NCBI RefSeq assembly: GCF_001186155.3
Contig: NZ_CP016540.2
Coordinates: forward strand, 1,032,001 to 1,096,000
Length of the DNA: 64,000 bases
Direction: 5' to 3'
Source: Planococcus versutus
GTDB taxonomy: Bacteria > Bacillota > Bacilli > Bacillales_A > Planococcaceae
Each line of letters opens with the position of its first letter. The first letter of the stretch is position 1. The position numbers were made by a program, and so were the translations under genes. Of this stretch, positions 1 through 8,402 are shown one piece after another. Under the pieces are notes generated by a model. That model was not told where the DNA came from. It worked only from the letters and a program-made list of their open reading frames with translations, and searched no databases.

Positions 1-1
1 A

Positions 2-424
2 AAAGAGCCTATGACGATTGAACAATTCCGCATGGCTATTTTGCATTCAATTTTTGATGGCGAAGACAATGTTCAGTATTACGAACTGACAGATCAAGAC
101 TGGGAAAATATTCACGAGTTGTCAAAAGAACGTTATGGCAACTGGGATTGGAATTATGGGAAATCACCTAAATTCAATATTAAACACTCACATCGATTTG
201 CAGTTGGTGGTATTGATGTTCGATTGCAAGTTGAAAAAGGCATTGTACAAGACGTCAATATTTATGGCGACTTTTTCGGTGTTGGTGATATATCTGAAGT
301 CGAGCAAGCGATAGCTGGATCTAAATACGAACGTGTCTCTTTAGGCAAAGCGATTGAAGGTATCGATATTCCAAAACTTCTTGGTGGGATTACGACAGAA
401 GAATTTTTAAAATTAATTTATTAA
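2..424 (+). CDS. lplJ: Lipoate--protein ligase, C-terminal part (cut by window edge)
   Basis: The reading frame is open from the window edge, so this is the last 140 or so residues of a larger protein; the first ATG at 11 is probably internal. The segment resembles the C-terminal accessory domain of lipoate-protein ligase A/LplJ: the stretch around WDWNYGKSPKFN is the typical motif, followed by a beta-rich region and the phrase GDFFGVGDI. The family ATP-dependently attaches free lipoate to E2 subunits of 2-oxoacid dehydrogenases and to GcvH in the cytoplasm. The catalytic domain lies outside the window. A strong terminator follows directly, so it ends its transcription unit. Confidence 0.85.
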   Translation, partial: KEPMTIEQFRMAILHSIFDGEDNVQYYELTDQDWENIHELSKERYGNWDWNYGKSPKFNIKHSHRFAVGGIDVRLQVEKGIVQDVNIYGDFFGVGDISEVEQAIAGSKYERVSLGKAIEGIDIPKLLGGITTEEFLKLIY

Positions 425-434
425 GAATTTCGGG

Positions 435-463
435 AGAGCCTGCTTTTATGCAGGCTCTTTTGT
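435..463 (+). terminator. Rho-independent terminator after lplJ
   Basis: Perfect 9-bp stem AGAGCCTGC/GCAGGCTCT with a 6-nt loop, followed by TTTTGTT. It separates lplJ from the Bce module. Confidence 0.9.
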
Positions 464-497
464 TAAAATAAAAATAAAAAGAAAAGGGGGAATCAGG

Positions 498-1202
498 ATG
501 GCTGCTCAACGAATCTTCATAGTAGAAGATGATTTGAAAATTGCGGAGTTATTAGCTGAAAATTTGAGGAAATATCATTACGTGGTGGAAACTGCAAACG
601 ATTTTGATCAAATCATTGAAGAATTTGAGACTTTTGATCCCCAGTTGATTTTACTGGATATTAACTTACCTTCTTATGATGGTTATTACTGGTGCCGTCA
701 ACTTCGGCAACAGACAACTTGTCCAATTTTGTTCATTTCAGCTCGTTCGGGAGAAATGGATCAAGTCTTTGCTCTAGAAAACGGAGGCGATGATTTTATA
801 ACGAAACCTTTTCATTATGAAATCGTCCTTGCAAAAATAAGAAGCCACTTGCGTAGAGCTTATGGTGAATATGCGCCAAAACAAGAAGAGCGCTCTATTA
901 AAGTGGGACGCAATGTTTTGTTTATGGAACGAATGGAATTGCACGTTAAAAAAGCAATCATCCCCTTACAGAAAAAAGAATGCACGATTTTAGAATTGCT
1001 ACTGACTCATTATCCCAAAGTAGTATCACGCGAGCAATTGTTAGAAGAGCTATGGGACGATCAAGCATTTGTCGATGAAAATACATTGAATGTCAATATG
1101 ACACGCGTTCGAAAAAAACTAGCTGATTACGATGTGTCATCAAGTATTGAAACGGTAAGAGGAGCTGGATACCGTTTCTTGCTTCATGAGGAGGAAGCAT
1201 AA
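498..1202 (+). CDS. OmpR-family response regulator of a Bce-type module
   Basis: A 234-residue regulator with a receiver domain (acidic pair ED at 10-12, phospho-acceptor Asp54 in LLDINLP, conserved Lys in FITKPF) and a C-terminal winged-helix DNA-binding domain (about 130-230, ending RGAGYRF). The RBS AAAGGGGGA lies well placed before ATG 498. It overlaps the kinase gene start by 1 nt and is followed by a Bce-like ABC transporter, so it is likely a BceR/GraR/YxdJ-type regulator. In that family it activates its own transporter when the kinase reports peptide antibiotics such as bacitracin or lantibiotics. The inducer cannot be told from sequence. Confidence 0.9.
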   Translation: MAAQRIFIVEDDLKIAELLAENLRKYHYVVETANDFDQIIEEFETFDPQLILLDINLPSYDGYYWCRQLRQQTTCPILFISARSGEMDQVFALENGGDDFITKPFHYEIVLAKIRSHLRRAYGEYAPKQEERSIKVGRNVLFMERMELHVKKAIIPLQKKECTILELLLTHYPKVVSREQLLEELWDDQAFVDENTLNVNMTRVRKKLADYDVSSSIETVRGAGYRFLLHEEEA

Positions 1203-2275
1203 TGCTTCGATTATTCCTAAAAGAACACGCAGCTTTTATTGTCTTTCAAGTGATTTTAGTGGCATTTATCATGTTGTTGTATTGGTTGGATGGGTTTCGA
1301 AATGCGGATACCGCGATTTACTCGTTCGTTATTAGCACTGTGCTAGTTTTTACGTTCCTAACGGCGCGATTTGCTAGACGCTACCAATACTACCAACGGA
1401 TTTTGACAGCGCCGCAAAATTTAGAGCATATGCTTCAAAGTGAAGGTAAATCGCCTGAGCAAATTCAAAATGAAATTTACTTACAAAAACTGTATCGCTT
1501 GTATCAGCATGAAGTGCAATCTTTGTATGCTACCCAAAATCGACATTTGCAGTTTATGAATCAATGGGTGCATCAAATGAAAACACCATTGTCAGTGATG
1601 CATTTATTGTTACAAGAAGAACAAGAGCTCGATAAAAATAGTGTCCGCGAAGAAATGGAGCGATTAAAAGCAGGGTTGGATACTGTGTTAATGAATGCAC
1701 GTTTAGATACATTCGAGCAAGATATGCAAATCGAACAAATCAATTTGAGGTCTTTAGTTAGTGAAGTAGCAACAGAAAACAAGCGATTGTTTATTTCAAA
1801 ACGTGTTTATCCGGAAATTTCAATCGCAGAAGATCAAGTTGTAGCAACGGATCACAAATGGATGAAGTTTATCATCGGGCAGTTTTTAACCAACGCAGTG
1901 AAGTATACGTTTGAACCAAATAAAAAAGTGTTTATTGCTGCTGAATGTTTAAATGGCAATACGTTGTTAACAATACGTGATGAAGGAATTGGTATTTCTT
2001 CTACTGATTTGCCCCGTGTTACAAAAGCGTTTTTCACAGGAGATAATGGACGTAAAACAGGAGAATCAACAGGAATGGGATTGTACTTAGCAAAAGAAAT
2101 TTGCGGGAAACTAGGTCACGAACTGTCAATATCTTCTGTTCAAGAAAAAGGAACGACTGTTTCTGTTTTGTTCATTAACCAAGATTTTGTAGTTCAGGAG
2201 GATCATGATGACAATAGTAGAAATCGACGAGGTAACAAAAGTATACGAAGGGAAAGTGACACACCGAGCAGTTAA
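1202..2275 (+). CDS. Intramembrane-sensing histidine kinase, Bce type
   Basis: A 357-residue kinase with two N-terminal membrane helices (about 10-30 and 38-56) and almost no extracellular loop, typical of BceS-like kinases that sense flux through their partner transporter. His124 in WVHQMKTPLS is the predicted phosphorylation site; the ATP-binding domain has N box LTNAVKYT, DEGIGIS and GMGLYLAK. Start ATG overlaps the regulator stop (TAATG). The catalytic domain appears complete near residue 325; about 30 further polar residues are read from DNA that also encodes the ABC ATPase start, an unusually long overlap of 68 nt. Confidence 0.88.
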   Translation: MLRLFLKEHAAFIVFQVILVAFIMLLYWLDGFRNADTAIYSFVISTVLVFTFLTARFARRYQYYQRILTAPQNLEHMLQSEGKSPEQIQNEIYLQKLYRLYQHEVQSLYATQNRHLQFMNQWVHQMKTPLSVMHLLLQEEQELDKNSVREEMERLKAGLDTVLMNARLDTFEQDMQIEQINLRSLVSEVATENKRLFISKRVYPEISIAEDQVVATDHKWMKFIIGQFLTNAVKYTFEPNKKVFIAAECLNGNTLLTIRDEGIGISSTDLPRVTKAFFTGDNGRKTGESTGMGLYLAKEICGKLGHELSISSVQEKGTTVSVLFINQDFVVQEDHDDNSRNRRGNKSIRRESDTPSS

Positions 2276-2981
2276 CCAGCTAAGTTTTGACGTAGCACAA
2301 GGTGAGTTTCTTGCAGTGATGGGTCCTTCTGGTAGTGGGAAAACAACTCTATTAAATTTGATTTCAACAATTGATTCATTAACTTCTGGAGAAATTTTAA
2401 TTGATGGAGTCAATCCGCATTTATTGGATAAAGATGAGTTAGCTTTGTTCCGGAGGCGAGAAATGGGTTTTGTTTTTCAAGATTTCAACTTATTGCAAAT
2501 GTTAACTGTAGAAGAAAACTTAGTGCTACCACTAACACTTGATTATGTTGCTGTAGACGAGATGGCAAAACGAGTGCTTGTCGTTGCGAATCGCTTAGGG
2601 TTAACATCAATTCTCCATAAAAAACCAAACGAAATTTCAGGTGGGGAAGCTCAGCGGACAGCAATTGGTCGCGCGCTCATTCATCATCCTGCATTAGTAT
2701 TAGCAGATGAACCTACAGGTAATTTAGATTCTAAATCGTCGCGTGATGTGTTGGAAATTTTATCGAATGTAGTAAAAGAAAGCAAAACAACTATCATTAT
2801 GGTTACACATGATCCAATTGCTGCGAGTTATTGCGATCGTGTTCTTTTTATTAAAGATGGAGAATTCTTTAACGAAATTTATGGAGATGAACGACGCCAG
2901 ACTTTTTATCAGCGGATTTTGAATGTCCTGTCGTTATTGGGAGGCTCGGTAAATGACTTTTCGGCAACTCGCTTACCATAA
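2208..2981 (+). CDS. ABC transporter ATP-binding protein, BceA type
   Basis: ATPase of about 257 residues with Walker A GPSGSGKTT, Q-loop FVFQDFN, signature SGGEAQR, Walker B LVLADEPT and H-loop VTHD. This is the MacB/LolD/BceA family. Two ATGs are adjacent (2205 and 2208); the RBS CAGGAGG ends at 2201, so 2208 has the better spacing. The gene starts inside the kinase gene and its end overlaps the permease by 29 nt, so the four genes are probably translationally coupled. With the permease it should form the detoxification pump/sensor complex in the membrane. Confidence 0.9.
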   Translation: MTIVEIDEVTKVYEGKVTHRAVNQLSFDVAQGEFLAVMGPSGSGKTTLLNLISTIDSLTSGEILIDGVNPHLLDKDELALFRRREMGFVFQDFNLLQMLTVEENLVLPLTLDYVAVDEMAKRVLVVANRLGLTSILHKKPNEISGGEAQRTAIGRALIHHPALVLADEPTGNLDSKSSRDVLEILSNVVKESKTTIIMVTHDPIAASYCDRVLFIKDGEFFNEIYGDERRQTFYQRILNVLSLLGGSVNDFSATRLP

Positions 2982-4890
2982 TGTTATCCGCAATCGGAGA
3001 AATTATGCAGCGTTTTTTCTAGCGAGCGTTTTTTCAGTCATGGTGTTTTTTGTTTGTTCGATGTTCATTTTTCATCCACTTTTTGAAAAAGACGGATTAC
3101 AACTGCTTGCCATACAAGGCATGATGATTGCGGAAGTTGTATTGTATATTTTTACGTTGTTTTTTCTATTCTATTCGATGAGTGCATTTTTACAAGCTCG
3201 GTCGAAAGAATTTGGCGTTTTATTGCAACTCGGAATGACCAAAAAGCAATTGAATAAATTAATTTTTTTTGAAATGCTGATCATTGGAGCGGTTTCAACT
3301 ACGACAGGCATTATATTTGGTTTTGCTTTTTCAAAATTCTTTTTTATGATTGGACGAGAAATTATAGAGTTAGACTCACTGCCACTTTACGTTTCATGGG
3401 AACCCTTCTTATTGACGATTGTCGCGTTTGCGAGTTTGTTTGTTATTATCTCTTTTGTTAGTGTTGGATTTATTCGAACAAAGCGCATCATTGATTTACT
3501 GCATGGTTTTTGGAAAGTTGAAGAAGAGACAAAATCATCCACCATGTTATCGATTATGGGGATTGCGTTTTTAGCTGCTGCTTATTTGTTTGCTATAAAC
3601 GTGTCAGATGAAACCGTCTACTATATTATTTTCATTGTTCCGCCACTGGCGACTTTTGGTACTTACTTGTTTTTTACACACACAATCAATTATTTATTGA
3701 ATTTATGCAAACGAAAAAGAACGATATATTGGAAAAAGACAAGGTTGGTATCATTAGCAGAAGCTTCAGTTAAATTAAAAGATAGTGCACAAATGTTCTT
3801 TATTGTCACTATTGTTTCTACTGTTGCTTTTTTGACGGTTGGAACTTTAGCATCTTTTATGTCTTATACAGGAGACTTTCGTGAATCTAATCCACTCGGT
3901 CTGATCTATATTTCATTTGATGGAAACGAACAAGAAGCAGAACATATTGAACGACTCACCAAACAACTGGAAAGCGAACAATTATCTTATGATTTAGTTG
4001 AATTGACAGTTAAGCGGCAAACTTCCGAAGCTACTGGAAATGATGTTGATGTTTTATCGCTATCACAGTTTAATCGTTTAGCAACCGCTCTCGATTTTAC
4101 ACCTGCACAACTATCAGAAGGAGAAGGCTTGTTTGTTCCGTTTTCGTTAGAATCGTTAAAAGAGCTAAAAAATTCCAGTGTTGATACAGTGCTAATTGAA
4201 AGCGGCATTCCATTATCGATTCGCTCAACATATCCACACGTTGTTTTTCCTATTCATACGTTAAATATGAATACAATTATCGTCAGCGATGCGGATTACG
4301 AAGCAATCGATGAACCTTTACTCGGCTATTCAGCTGGAAGTTCTGATTTTTCTTATTATGCGTTTGATGTTTCAAATTGGACTGAAACAATAAATATCGG
4401 CAATCGATTATCAGAAACAATGTATGACATCATCGATGAATCGAGTTTTAGTAAAGTTAATTACTTTTTTGAAAATCCTGGTTCAGATTATCGATGGTTT
4501 AAATCTTCGTTTGCATTGCTGTTGTTTATTGGGCTATTAGTAGCAGGTGTCTTTTTACTTGCAGCCGGAAGTTTTATTTACTTTAAATTGTATACCGGTC
4601 TTGAAAGAGACCGCAAGCAATACAAATTACTAATCCGTATGGGAATGACAGATAAAGAATTGGGTAAAATCATCAACCGCCAGTTGGTTCCGCAATTCTT
4701 TCTCCCATGGGTTCTTGCGTTACTGCATAGTGCTTTTGCTTTTGTCTCTTTACAAGTGGTGTGGGATGAGTTTGCTGAACTATCGATTATTTTTGAAATG
4801 TCGATCGTACTTGGAGGCTTTACAATCGCTCAAATATTGTATTTTTTCTTGATTCGTTGGCGCTATGTCGCACACCTACAGGCACCGTAA
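2953..4890 (+). CDS. ABC transporter permease, BceB type
   Basis: A 645-residue membrane protein with about ten transmembrane helices and two FtsX-like regions (residues about 50-170 and 520-640) flanking a large extracytoplasmic domain (about 310-500). This architecture is characteristic of BceB-type permeases, where the big loop binds the peptide antibiotic or its lipid II-cycle target. The RBS GGGAGG lies inside the ATPase gene. Together with the regulator, kinase and ATPase it completes a Bce module. The specific antibiotic is unknown. Confidence 0.88.
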   Translation: MTFRQLAYHNVIRNRRNYAAFFLASVFSVMVFFVCSMFIFHPLFEKDGLQLLAIQGMMIAEVVLYIFTLFFLFYSMSAFLQARSKEFGVLLQLGMTKKQLNKLIFFEMLIIGAVSTTTGIIFGFAFSKFFFMIGREIIELDSLPLYVSWEPFLLTIVAFASLFVIISFVSVGFIRTKRIIDLLHGFWKVEEETKSSTMLSIMGIAFLAAAYLFAINVSDETVYYIIFIVPPLATFGTYLFFTHTINYLLNLCKRKRTIYWKKTRLVSLAEASVKLKDSAQMFFIVTIVSTVAFLTVGTLASFMSYTGDFRESNPLGLIYISFDGNEQEAEHIERLTKQLESEQLSYDLVELTVKRQTSEATGNDVDVLSLSQFNRLATALDFTPAQLSEGEGLFVPFSLESLKELKNSSVDTVLIESGIPLSIRSTYPHVVFPIHTLNMNTIIVSDADYEAIDEPLLGYSAGSSDFSYYAFDVSNWTETINIGNRLSETMYDIIDESSFSKVNYFFENPGSDYRWFKSSFALLLFIGLLVAGVFLLAAGSFIYFKLYTGLERDRKQYKLLIRMGMTDKELGKIINRQLVPQFFLPWVLALLHSAFAFVSLQVVWDEFAELSIIFEMSIVLGGFTIAQILYFFLIRWRYVAHLQAP

Positions 4891-4910
4891 TTCTACGGTG
4901 TCTGTTGTAT
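4878..4910 (+). terminator. Terminator at the end of the Bce module
   Basis: A 12-bp stem (4878-4889 with 4894-4905, one wobble pair) and 4-nt loop overlaps the permease stop codon. The following tract is only moderately T-rich (TTGTATTGT), so termination may be partial. Confidence 0.65.
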
Positions 4911-4933
4911 TGTCTGAAGATTTATTTTATAAT
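4905..4933 (+). promoter_or_regulatory. Sigma-A promoter of the acyl-CoA ligase gene
   Basis: TTGTAT (4905-4910), 17-nt spacer, perfect TATAAT (4928-4933). The predicted start near 4940 lies just upstream of the FadR-type palindrome. Confidence 0.7.
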
Positions 4934-4950
4934 GAAAACAGATCGAAATA

Positions 4951-4968
4951 TGAATGATTATTCATTCA
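4951..4968. promoter_or_regulatory. FadR-type operator upstream of acyl-CoA ligase
   Basis: TGAATGATTATTCATTCA is a near-perfect palindrome that fits the consensus reported for the Bacillus TetR-family FadR repressor (TGAATGAnTAnTCATTCA). It sits about 10 nt after the predicted transcription start and ends 19 nt before the chosen start codon, where a bound repressor would block transcription until long-chain acyl-CoA releases it. The same motif precedes fadN at 57896. Confidence 0.85.
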
Positions 4969-4987
4969 ATTTGAAAGAGGGATGAAA

Positions 4988-6541
4988 ATGAATTTAATGG
5001 TAAGTGTTCACGAGATGGCAGAAAAAAATGCTGCTAAAGCGGCATATAGCTTTATGGGGAAAGATACAAGCTACGAAGAATTTGATCAAACAGTTGCACT
5101 TTTTGCGGGTGCTTTAAAAAAATTAGGTGTAAAAAAAGGAGATCATGTTGCATTTCTTCTAGGCAATACGCCACATTTTTTGATTTCATTGTATGCGACG
5201 ATGCGTTTAGGTGCAACGGCTGTACCTATTAATCCTATTTATAGTCCCGATGAAATCGCTTATATCGTTAATGACAGTGATGCAAAAGTAGTAGTAGCTC
5301 TCGATATGCTGTTGCCGCTCATTGAAAAAGCTCATCGAGCACTTCCAAGTGTTGAAACTTTTATCATTTGTGAAACAGATCTTTTATCACCTGAAAAAAT
5401 GGAACAGCTACCTAAAGAAGTTTTTGAAAAGGTCTATTTGTTTTCTAATGAGCTTGCAAAAGCGACAGCCGATAATGTATTAGCAGAAGTTGAACAAGAT
5501 GATAATGCGGTCATTTTGTACACATCTGGTACTACAGGGAAACCAAAAGGGGCTATGTTGACTCATCGAAATCTCTATTCTAACGCTCGTGATGTTGGAG
5601 CGTATCTCCAAATCGGTGAAAGTGATCGTGTAATTGCAACTTTACCAGTATTTCACGTGTTTGCATTAACTGTTGTTGTAAATGCCCCTTTATTACAAGG
5701 AGCTACTATTATCTTAGTACCGCGCTTTAATCCGAAAGAAGTATTTGAAATAATTAAAGCAACTAAGGCAACTGTTTTTGCAGGTGTACCAACAATGTTT
5801 AACTTCATGAACCAATTGCCGGAGGTTGACCCAGCAGACTTTAGTTCTGTGCGTCTTGCGGTTTCGGGAGGTTCTGCTATGCCTGTGGCTTTACTTCATG
5901 AATTTGAAGACAAATTTAATGTCCGAATTTCAGAAGGATATGGGTTGTCGGAAGCTTCTCCTGTGACTTGTTTTAACCCAATCGATCGAGAACGAAAAGC
6001 TGGTTCCATTGGAACTTCTATCATCAATGTTGAAAACAAAGTTGTAAATGAATTAGGTGAAGAAGTTTCAGTCAACGAAGTAGGCGAATTGGTTGTTCGT
6101 GGACCAAATGTTATGAAAGGCTATTACAAAATGCCAGAAGAAACTACTTCGGCCATTCGTAATGGCTGGTTGTATACAGGTGATTTAGCGCGTGTCGATG
6201 AAGAAGGTTATTTTTACATTGTGGATCGCAAAAAAGATATGATTATCGTAGGGGGATATAATGTTTATCCGAGAGAAGTTGAAGAAGTATTGTTTGCTCA
6301 TCCATCTGTTGTAGAAGCAGCAGTTGTTGGTCTACCTGATCCGAATTTTGGAGAAGAAGTTAATGCCTATGTTGTATTAAAAGATCCATCGGTGACAGTT
6401 GAAGAATTACAAGCTTATTGTGCAGAATACTTAGCAAAATACAAAGTGCCAAGACATTTTCAAATTCTTGAAGAATTACCGAAAAACACAACTGGAAAAA
6501 TTTTACGTCGTTCGTTAAAAGATCAAGCAATGAAAAAATAA
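4988..6541 (+). CDS. lcfA: Long-chain fatty-acid--CoA ligase
   Basis: Adenylate-forming enzyme of 517 residues: AMP-binding motif YTSGTTGKPKGA near residue 178, YGLSEASP, YTGDLARVDEEGY, and the C-terminal GKILRR lysine motif. It activates fatty acids to acyl-CoA with ATP, the entry step of beta-oxidation. Start: an ATG at 4982 directly abuts the AAAGAGGG ribosome site, while ATG 4988 has normal spacing, so 4988 is preferred. The FadR-type operator links it to fadNAE. Which of the paralogues (LcfA, LcfB/YhfL) it matches is not certain from sequence alone. Confidence 0.88.
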   Translation: MNLMVSVHEMAEKNAAKAAYSFMGKDTSYEEFDQTVALFAGALKKLGVKKGDHVAFLLGNTPHFLISLYATMRLGATAVPINPIYSPDEIAYIVNDSDAKVVVALDMLLPLIEKAHRALPSVETFIICETDLLSPEKMEQLPKEVFEKVYLFSNELAKATADNVLAEVEQDDNAVILYTSGTTGKPKGAMLTHRNLYSNARDVGAYLQIGESDRVIATLPVFHVFALTVVVNAPLLQGATIILVPRFNPKEVFEIIKATKATVFAGVPTMFNFMNQLPEVDPADFSSVRLAVSGGSAMPVALLHEFEDKFNVRISEGYGLSEASPVTCFNPIDRERKAGSIGTSIINVENKVVNELGEEVSVNEVGELVVRGPNVMKGYYKMPEETTSAIRNGWLYTGDLARVDEEGYFYIVDRKKDMIIVGGYNVYPREVEEVLFAHPSVVEAAVVGLPDPNFGEEVNAYVVLKDPSVTVEELQAYCAEYLAKYKVPRHFQILEELPKNTTGKILRRSLKDQAMKK

Positions 6542-6605
6542 ACTCTTGATATGAACAAGAGTTGCAGAAAGTGAATGATTTCCACATATCACTCTTTATA
6601 CATAG

Positions 6606-6636
6606 AGACTCCGGAGCATTTCTCGGGAGTCTTTTT
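6606..6636 (+). terminator. Terminator after acyl-CoA ligase
   Basis: An 11-bp stem with one mismatch (AGACTCCGGAG/CTCGGGAGTCT) and 5-nt loop, followed by TTTT. A second inverted repeat, AACTCTTG/CAAGAGTT at 6541-6563, lies just after the stop codon but has no T tract. Confidence 0.85.
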
Positions 6637-6739
6637 AGGTTGAACTATGAACTTGTAGTATAGCTTTATGTCTTTTGAATGGATTTTTTATTATAGTTAA
6701 ACAGTATGTATAAATAGATTTTAAAAGGGAGATCAGTCG

Positions 6740-8362
6740 ATGAAAAAACCAATAGAACTTAGCGATGTTCACTCTTTGATTTCTGTGACAGATCCACGGA
6801 TTTCGCCAGATGAAAAAAGCATCATATTTGTTCAAAAGAAAATGGATGAAGAAGAAAATACATACAATGCCCAACTTTTCCAAATGGATTTAGAAAGCGG
6901 TCAGCAACTACAGTGGACTTCCGGAAAAAAGCAGGTTAGTTCACCGCGATGGTCTGGAGACGGCAAAAATGTAGCGTTTTTATCATATCAAGATGGAAAA
7001 AACCAGTTGTATAGCCTTTCAATTTCAGATAAAAAAATATACGCATTGATGGATGGTGAACAAAATATAGATCGTTTTGAGTGGGCTGCTTGTGGCACGA
7101 AAATTTGGATCAACGGGTTTCTACGAAAGAACAAGGAGCTGTTTCAAAAGAAGTATCCAGAGCAAACAAGCTGTGACAACAATCGACAAATCGGATTGAT
7201 TGATTGTGAAACGAAAAACATTGAACTAGTTTTATCTGGAGGAGCTAATTATCAATTAGAAGCTGTATCGCATAGTGGAAAAAAAGTAGTGTATGGATTG
7301 TGTACAGCTAGCTTAGCTACTCAAGTTCTTTATGTATACGATATTGACACAAAACAACACATTCAGGTATCAAGCGAACAGGGCTGTTATTTTGGTGCGG
7401 CTTTTTCTCGAGACGATTCAAAGATCGCTTTTACAGGAAGTAATAGACGGTATGGCAATGCAACACATACTGAGCTATACATTGCTGATTTGCAAGCACA
7501 GACGAGCTTTTGTTTAACAGAAAGCATAGATGTGCCTGTCGGTGATTTTGCGAAAAGTGATATCCAAAGAGCAGACGCACCAGCTGTCGTTTGGACAATA
7601 GATGATCATTTGTATTTCCGCGTATCAACGATGGGGGACGTGCGTTTGTACTTTGCATCACTTGAGGGCATGATTTTTCCAGCATCTCCTGATATGGAGC
7701 ATGTATATAGCTATGATGTCTCAAAAGATGGAAGCTTTGCAGTTCTAGCTATCAGTAATTCCCTTCAGCCAGGAGAACTGTATCGATTGTCAATTACAAC
7801 AGGCGAAATGCGTCCTCTAACATCGTTTAACCAACTATTTATAAGAAATACAAAGTTGGCAAACACACAGTCGACTATCACTACAAATGCTAAAAATTCA
7901 GTCCATGGGTGGTTAACAGAACCTATCGGCAGGCAAAAAAAACAAAAATATCCGTTGATCATCAAAGTTCAAGAAAGTTCTCAAGACATGAATACCAATA
8001 CGTTTTCACTAGAACTGCAATTACTGGCAAATGAAGGTTTAGGTGTGTTTTATGCTAATCCAAGTGGTAGCCATGGCTATAGTCAAGAATTTGCAAATGC
8101 GAAAAATGAAGATGCACAAGAAGATTGGATAAATGCAATAGAAGAGATTATCCAAGCAACTAACTGGATTGATGTGAGAAGGATAGCAATAGTAGGAAGC
8201 AATGATGCACAACTACTAATGGTAAAATTGAAAAGTAAGATGATTAAAGCGAGATTCATTTTTCTTTTTGAGAGTAGTCAACCTGTATTATTTTCAAGTT
8301 CTTCCGACTTTTATATCACACAATTACAGAAATTATTGGAATCAATCAATAAACAACTATAA
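6740..8362 (+). CDS. S9-peptidase-like protein, catalytic domain degenerate and truncated
   Basis: The first 370 or so residues look like the beta-propeller of acylaminoacyl-peptidases (repeated blocks such as SPRWSGDGKNVAFLS and FSRDDSKIAFTG). The C-terminal part keeps traces of the alpha/beta-hydrolase fold (NPSGSHGYSQEF, then WIDVRRIAIVG), but the usual nucleophile elbow GGSYGG reads VGSNDA, and the protein stops about 50 residues later, before the usual Asp and His. At 540 residues it is roughly 100 shorter than active family members. It is therefore unlikely to be an active peptidase. RBS AAAGGGAG precedes ATG 6740. It could be a pseudo-enzyme with a binding role or an early pseudogene. 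Confidence 0.75.
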   Translation: MKKPIELSDVHSLISVTDPRISPDEKSIIFVQKKMDEEENTYNAQLFQMDLESGQQLQWTSGKKQVSSPRWSGDGKNVAFLSYQDGKNQLYSLSISDKKIYALMDGEQNIDRFEWAACGTKIWINGFLRKNKELFQKKYPEQTSCDNNRQIGLIDCETKNIELVLSGGANYQLEAVSHSGKKVVYGLCTASLATQVLYVYDIDTKQHIQVSSEQGCYFGAAFSRDDSKIAFTGSNRRYGNATHTELYIADLQAQTSFCLTESIDVPVGDFAKSDIQRADAPAVVWTIDDHLYFRVSTMGDVRLYFASLEGMIFPASPDMEHVYSYDVSKDGSFAVLAISNSLQPGELYRLSITTGEMRPLTSFNQLFIRNTKLANTQSTITTNAKNSVHGWLTEPIGRQKKQKYPLIIKVQESSQDMNTNTFSLELQLLANEGLGVFYANPSGSHGYSQEFANAKNEDAQEDWINAIEEIIQATNWIDVRRIAIVGSNDAQLLMVKLKSKMIKARFIFLFESSQPVLFSSSSDFYITQLQKLLESINKQL

Positions 8363-8398
8363 AAAACTGAAGCAGCTGAGAAAAGCTACTCCAGTTTT
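8363..8398. terminator. Bidirectional terminator between convergent genes
   Basis: Stem 8363-8376 pairs with 8385-8398 (two imperfect positions), with A-rich left and T-rich right ends, serving both the S9-like gene and the enoyl-CoA hydratase on the opposite strand. Confidence 0.8.
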
Positions 8399-8402
8399 AA
8401 CT

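Noticed and set aside
6541..6563. Inverted repeat AACTCTTG/CAAGAGTT as a terminator
   Set aside because: No T run follows; the stem at 6606 with a T run is the better terminator.
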